From Anseranas semipalmata (lineage: Eukaryota; Chordata; Aves; Anseriformes; Anseranatidae), in NCBI GenBank assembly GCA_013399115.1, contig VXAA01001109.1, positions 170,566-234,565 of the forward strand: a stretch of 64,000 nucleotides of DNA, read 5' to 3'. The notes beneath the pieces were generated by a model. The model did not search any database. It saw only the letters and a program-made list of their open reading frames with translations, and was not told the DNA's origin. The translations under genes and the position numbers were made by a program. Position 1 is the first letter of the stretch. Every line of letters starts with the position of its first letter. Positions 61,401 through 64,000 of this stretch are shown here, one piece after another.

Positions 61401-63115
61401 AGACCCAATAGCGCTGATATTGTGAACAGTCTGAATTGTTTCATCCTGTAACTGAGCATTCAGGCACTAATGCTGTGGTTAGTAGCGAAACTGCTTCAAT
61501 ACTTTTTTGACTTTGCTGAATAAGAATACTAGAACGGGTGTCAGTGCTTACTTTCACATCCACTCCCTTCTCGAGCCTGCTCTCTGGCTCCGATTTCAGA
61601 AGCCAGTGACAATACGTTATCTTGCTTTCCTCCCCACCAGAGTCAGATTCTTTTGCCTTTTTCCAGTTCTTCCATCCTGACTTGGAACTCCCAGCTGGAG
61701 TTTTTGTGGACTTTTCCTCTTCCTCCTTATCCTCAGTCTCCTCCTCTGTCTTGGCTATTTTAGCATCAGGCTCCTTTTTATCTAAAAGAAGCAAAAGAAA
61801 AAAGACCATTCTGGTAAAACACATTTTGTTTCTGATAAGGACTGGTGCTGAAACAATTTTAAGTTACCCAAGCCACATTTACATACTGGTATTTGACTGC
61901 AACCGAAGTTTGGTGTACCCTAGATCATAGAATGATTTGGATGGGAAGGACCGTAAAGATCATCTAATTCCAACCTCCCTGCCACAGGCAGGGACACCTT
62001 CCACTAGACCAGGTTGCTCAAAGCCCCATCCAACCTGGCCTTGAGCACTTTCAGGGATGGAGCATCCACAACTTCTCTGGGCAACCTGTTCCAGTGACTT
62101 ACTACCCTCATAGTAAAAAATTTCTTCTGAATAACTAATCTAAATCTACCCATTTTTAATTTAAAACAAACAGCTACTCCTTGTCCTATCACTACACTCC
62201 CTGATAAAGAGTCCTCCCGCTTTCTTAGTTGCATTACTCATCAGTGTTTGAGTATTTCTAGTTTGCATCTGAAAAAAGGATTTTTTTTTTGTGGTGAGCA
62301 CAAACATAGCTTAATAGTCATAGTGCATCCTTAAAAAATCCAGAACAGACCATGTTGTCCTCATGAAGTGTAATTTTATTTTATTTTATTAATTGCTGAA
62401 GAATCAACTGCAGGCAACAAAGTTGATCTAGGTGAGTCTGAGGAATAAAACGTAAATTCAGCAGCAAAGCAAGCTATTTCAGTTACTGCAGTAGCTAAAA
62501 GCCTTATATTAAGCCTTTGCTCTGCTACCAGTTCAGAGGGGGTCCATATGCTTATTTGTCCAGAACCCAAACAGCAAAAACCAGTAAGTGATTAAAGGGC
62601 AAGAAGGTGGTTATTTGCTGGAGTCTATTCAGCATATGAGTGGCACAGATGAGCCAACTGTGTAACCTTCTCATCTTATGCCTTAAACATCACATAGTGC
62701 TGCCTCAAGTTCAAGGCTTTTGTTTTTTATTTTTGTTTTGTTTTGGCATATGGTACCACATCGTTTTCCTGCAACTACACTGGGTATACTTTGACTGACC
62801 ACGTCTCACACACAGGATCTGAAACCTCTTAATAAATGGATGAGTCACATTTCTTAACTGTCTTGTGCTGAGAATACACCGTTGTCCCTATTTTATGTCT
62901 AGCAGACTTGACTCAGTCACACATGGATGCTCAGCCCAATTTTACAGAGGAAACGCTGTCTCAAAGACATGTGGCTTTGAAAGGCGGACGGTTAAAATGA
63001 CTGTCTCTACTTTCACTGTAGCCTAGATCCTCATGTAAGAGATGCTAAATTAGTTAGGACATCAGCACAGACCTGCTACTGCTCCTTTGTCTCTCTTTCT
63101 GCTTGGCCAAGGCAT
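58467..63115 (-). CDS. THYN1: Thymocyte nuclear protein 1 (EVE-domain protein)
   Basis: Small nuclear protein of the EVE/ASCH-like fold (related to PUA domains), thought to bind modified nucleic acid bases; first studied as Thy28 in lymphocyte apoptosis. Coding exons: 63073-63115, 61552-61781, 60993-61061, 60206-60298, 59424-59519, 58628-58778, 58467-58513. Phases fit and give 242 residues plus TAA (human 225). Start MPWPSRKRDKG has a basic nuclear-localisation-like cluster, as the human start does. Residues 15-70 are a Glu/Lys-rich low-complexity linker. The EVE domain runs from about residue 71 to 236: CHWLLKSEPESRLEKGVDVK, FWDGVRNYQARNYLRAMKLG, FFYHSNCKEPGIVGIVKIVK, YPDHTQFD, NPKWSMVDVQF, LFTRQRLSIQPLTQEEFDFV. 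The first ATG in this exon is used; no earlier in-frame ATG is seen. The gene converges on VPS26B. Confidence 0.97.
58514..61551 (-). other. THYN1 introns 2-6 of the coding part
   Basis: Non-coding stretches are 58514-58627, 58779-59423, 59520-60205, 60299-60992 and 61062-61551. All have GT-AG borders. No repeat or additional exon is recognised. Confidence 0.85.
61924..62235 (-). mobile_element. CR1 LINE fragment, 3' end
   Basis: The + strand begins ATCATAGAATGATTTGG, the reverse complement of the CR1 octamer tail, and runs on through AACCTCCCTGCCACAGGCAG and CCAGGTTGCTCAAAGCCCCA, hallmark CR1 sequence. The element is in the same orientation as THYN1 transcription and is truncated at its 5' end, as most CR1 copies are. 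Its 3' UTR and the end of ORF2 are recognisable. Confidence 0.95.
62004..62234 (-). pseudogene. CR1 ORF2 C-terminal remnant
   Basis: An open frame of 76 codons ends with HWNRLPREVVDAPSL followed by a lysine/arginine-rich end and SNLV before the stop. This is the conserved extreme C-terminus of the CR1 reverse transcriptase protein. The endonuclease and reverse transcriptase domains are absent, so it cannot be active. The first ~25 residues look degenerate. Confidence 0.85.
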
Positions 63116-63156
63116 CTCCGGTCTCTTTGAATTATCTTCTCTTCACCGAGAAGCAC
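63116..63156 (-). other. THYN1: THYN1 5' UTR part of the start-codon exon
   Basis: The start-codon exon opens at an acceptor of NAGNAG type (CAGCAG), allowing a start at 63156 or 63159. This means at least one non-coding exon lies further upstream in the CpG-rich stretch to the right. Its exact position is not determined. Confidence 0.6.
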
Positions 63157-64000
63157 CTGCTGAATGAGAGAAGAAGAATAAAGAATTATTGCTTATTCAG
63201 GCAAGCTGAAAAAAGTAGAGGCAGCTGAGACAGAGAATGTAAAAGCTGTACAGTAAGTGGAGAGTAAATACATCTCCTTCCTTGAGCTCAGCCATTTCCT
63301 GTATCAGTGCAAATCCTGGCACTGGTTGAGGACCACACCCTTGGCGTGTTGGAGGCAGGCAGGCCTTCCATAGCAGCGCTCTGATGGACGTTAGCAGAAG
63401 GGCTGCTTTTCTCGCAGCGGAGCAGCTGTTGGAGAAAAGTCCCGAAGGTGCGTGGCCTAAGCGTGGCCGTTTTCTGCCATGTAAGAGGAGCTGTGCTTTC
63501 AGAAAAGAGCGAGCAGCTTGCCTCCAGAGCCCCGTCCAGCCTCTCACCCAGGGAGGCTGGCTCAGCTTGCTGAGATTATTGCACGCAAAAGTCCCTTCGA
63601 GAAGGGGAGCCACTTGGCCCGCCTAACCCCTGCCCCCTCCTGTCAGAAGTTACTTGGCTCTGAGCTGGCCTGCTCCTGCCAGAACGGGCGGCACCAACTT
63701 TTCCACCTTCTGCGCCAAGCTTCTCCCACCCCTCCCACCGCAGGCTCCCCCTCACCAGCTCTGGCCGCAGCAGCCCCTTCGCCTCGGACTGGGGGGAGAG
63801 GATGCTCTTGCCTCGCCCCAGCTTCAGCGCAGGCGGAGGAAACACGCCGTCCCCCCCCCGACGGGAGTCGGAAGTCGGTGACCGTTATGCAAAAAAGGCA
63901 TCGCCTCCGAGGCTTGCCTCCTTCCCGCAGCCAATGTGCGAGCCGGGAAGCGCGGCCGGCGGCACTACAGCTCCCAGCCCGCTCCGCGCCGCCCGCCCCG
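63157..64000. promoter_or_regulatory. CpG-rich promoter region of THYN1, probably shared with ACAD8
   Basis: GC and CpG content rise from about 63400 to the window end. Visible elements are a CCAAT box (63931-63935) and a ZNF143-type motif (63964-63977). THYN1 is transcribed to the left; in vertebrates ACAD8 lies next on the right in the opposite direction (from memory), which makes this a divergent promoter by inference. The non-coding first exon of THYN1 should lie here. Confidence 0.65.
63964..63977 (+). promoter_or_regulatory. ZNF143/SBS-type element
   Basis: ACTACAGCTCCCAG fits the ACTACANNTCCCA core bound by ZNF143 (STAF), a frequent element of bidirectional CpG-island promoters near transcription starts. 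It sits 30 bases from a CCAAT box. Confidence 0.75.

Larger units (their letters stand above)
61782..63072 (-). other. THYN1 first coding intron with CR1 insertion
   Basis: This 1.3 kb intron joins codon 14 (split after its first base) to the acidic linker exon. It contains a 310-base CR1 fragment at 61924-62235. Outside it, only short AT-rich runs are seen. Confidence 0.85.

Noticed and set aside
1..64000. Bacterial operons, CRISPR arrays, tRNA or rRNA genes, phage or intact retrovirus
   Set aside because: Read through on both strands without finding any; the gene structure is that of a vertebrate chromosome. A tRNA or small RNA scan was not run, so small RNA genes in introns cannot be excluded.

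Overview
This window is vertebrate nuclear DNA, almost certainly from a bird. It has long introns with GT-AG splice sites, CR1 LINE fragments (the typical avian interspersed repeat), CpG-rich promoters and four recognisable vertebrate genes. The order JAM3 > < NCAPD3, VPS26B > < THYN1 matches the conserved block at human 11q25 (from memory). The next gene to the right would be ACAD8, which lies outside the window. I see no bacterial-type operon, CRISPR array or intact mobile element.

Layout. (1) 1-7897: most likely intron 1 of JAM3 on the + strand; JAM3 exon 1 with the signal peptide lies left of the window. (2) 7898-13756: JAM3 coding exons 2-9, complete to the stop, then a long 3' UTR ending near 16.6 kb. 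(3) About 16.7-17.6 kb: short convergent intergenic stretch. (4) 17991-45421, minus strand: NCAPD3, whose coding exons 2-35 can be placed one by one with consistent splice phase (1469 codons plus stop). Exon 1 is unresolved because of the assembly gap. (5) 45.5-46.9 kb: CpG-rich divergent promoter of NCAPD3 and VPS26B, interrupted by 655 Ns. (6) 46885-54739, + strand: VPS26B, six coding exons, 336 residues, followed by a 3' UTR of 1 to 3 kb. (7) 58467-63115, minus strand: THYN1, seven coding exons, 242 residues, with a CR1 fragment in intron 1 of the coding part. (8) 63.2-64.0 kb: CpG-rich promoter of THYN1, probably shared with ACAD8, with a CCAAT box and a ZNF143-type element.

The genes do not form a pathway. 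JAM3 is a cell-cell adhesion receptor, NCAPD3 a condensin II subunit for mitotic chromosomes, VPS26B a retromer subunit for endosomal sorting, and THYN1 a nuclear EVE-domain protein. They are neighbours by conserved synteny and by shared or convergent gene ends. I found no convincing undescribed system. The more useful observations are a GC-AG intron and a conserved CDK1-type STPE site in NCAPD3, a gap over a divergent promoter, a ZNF143 element at the right edge, and a few unexplained open frames and local duplications.
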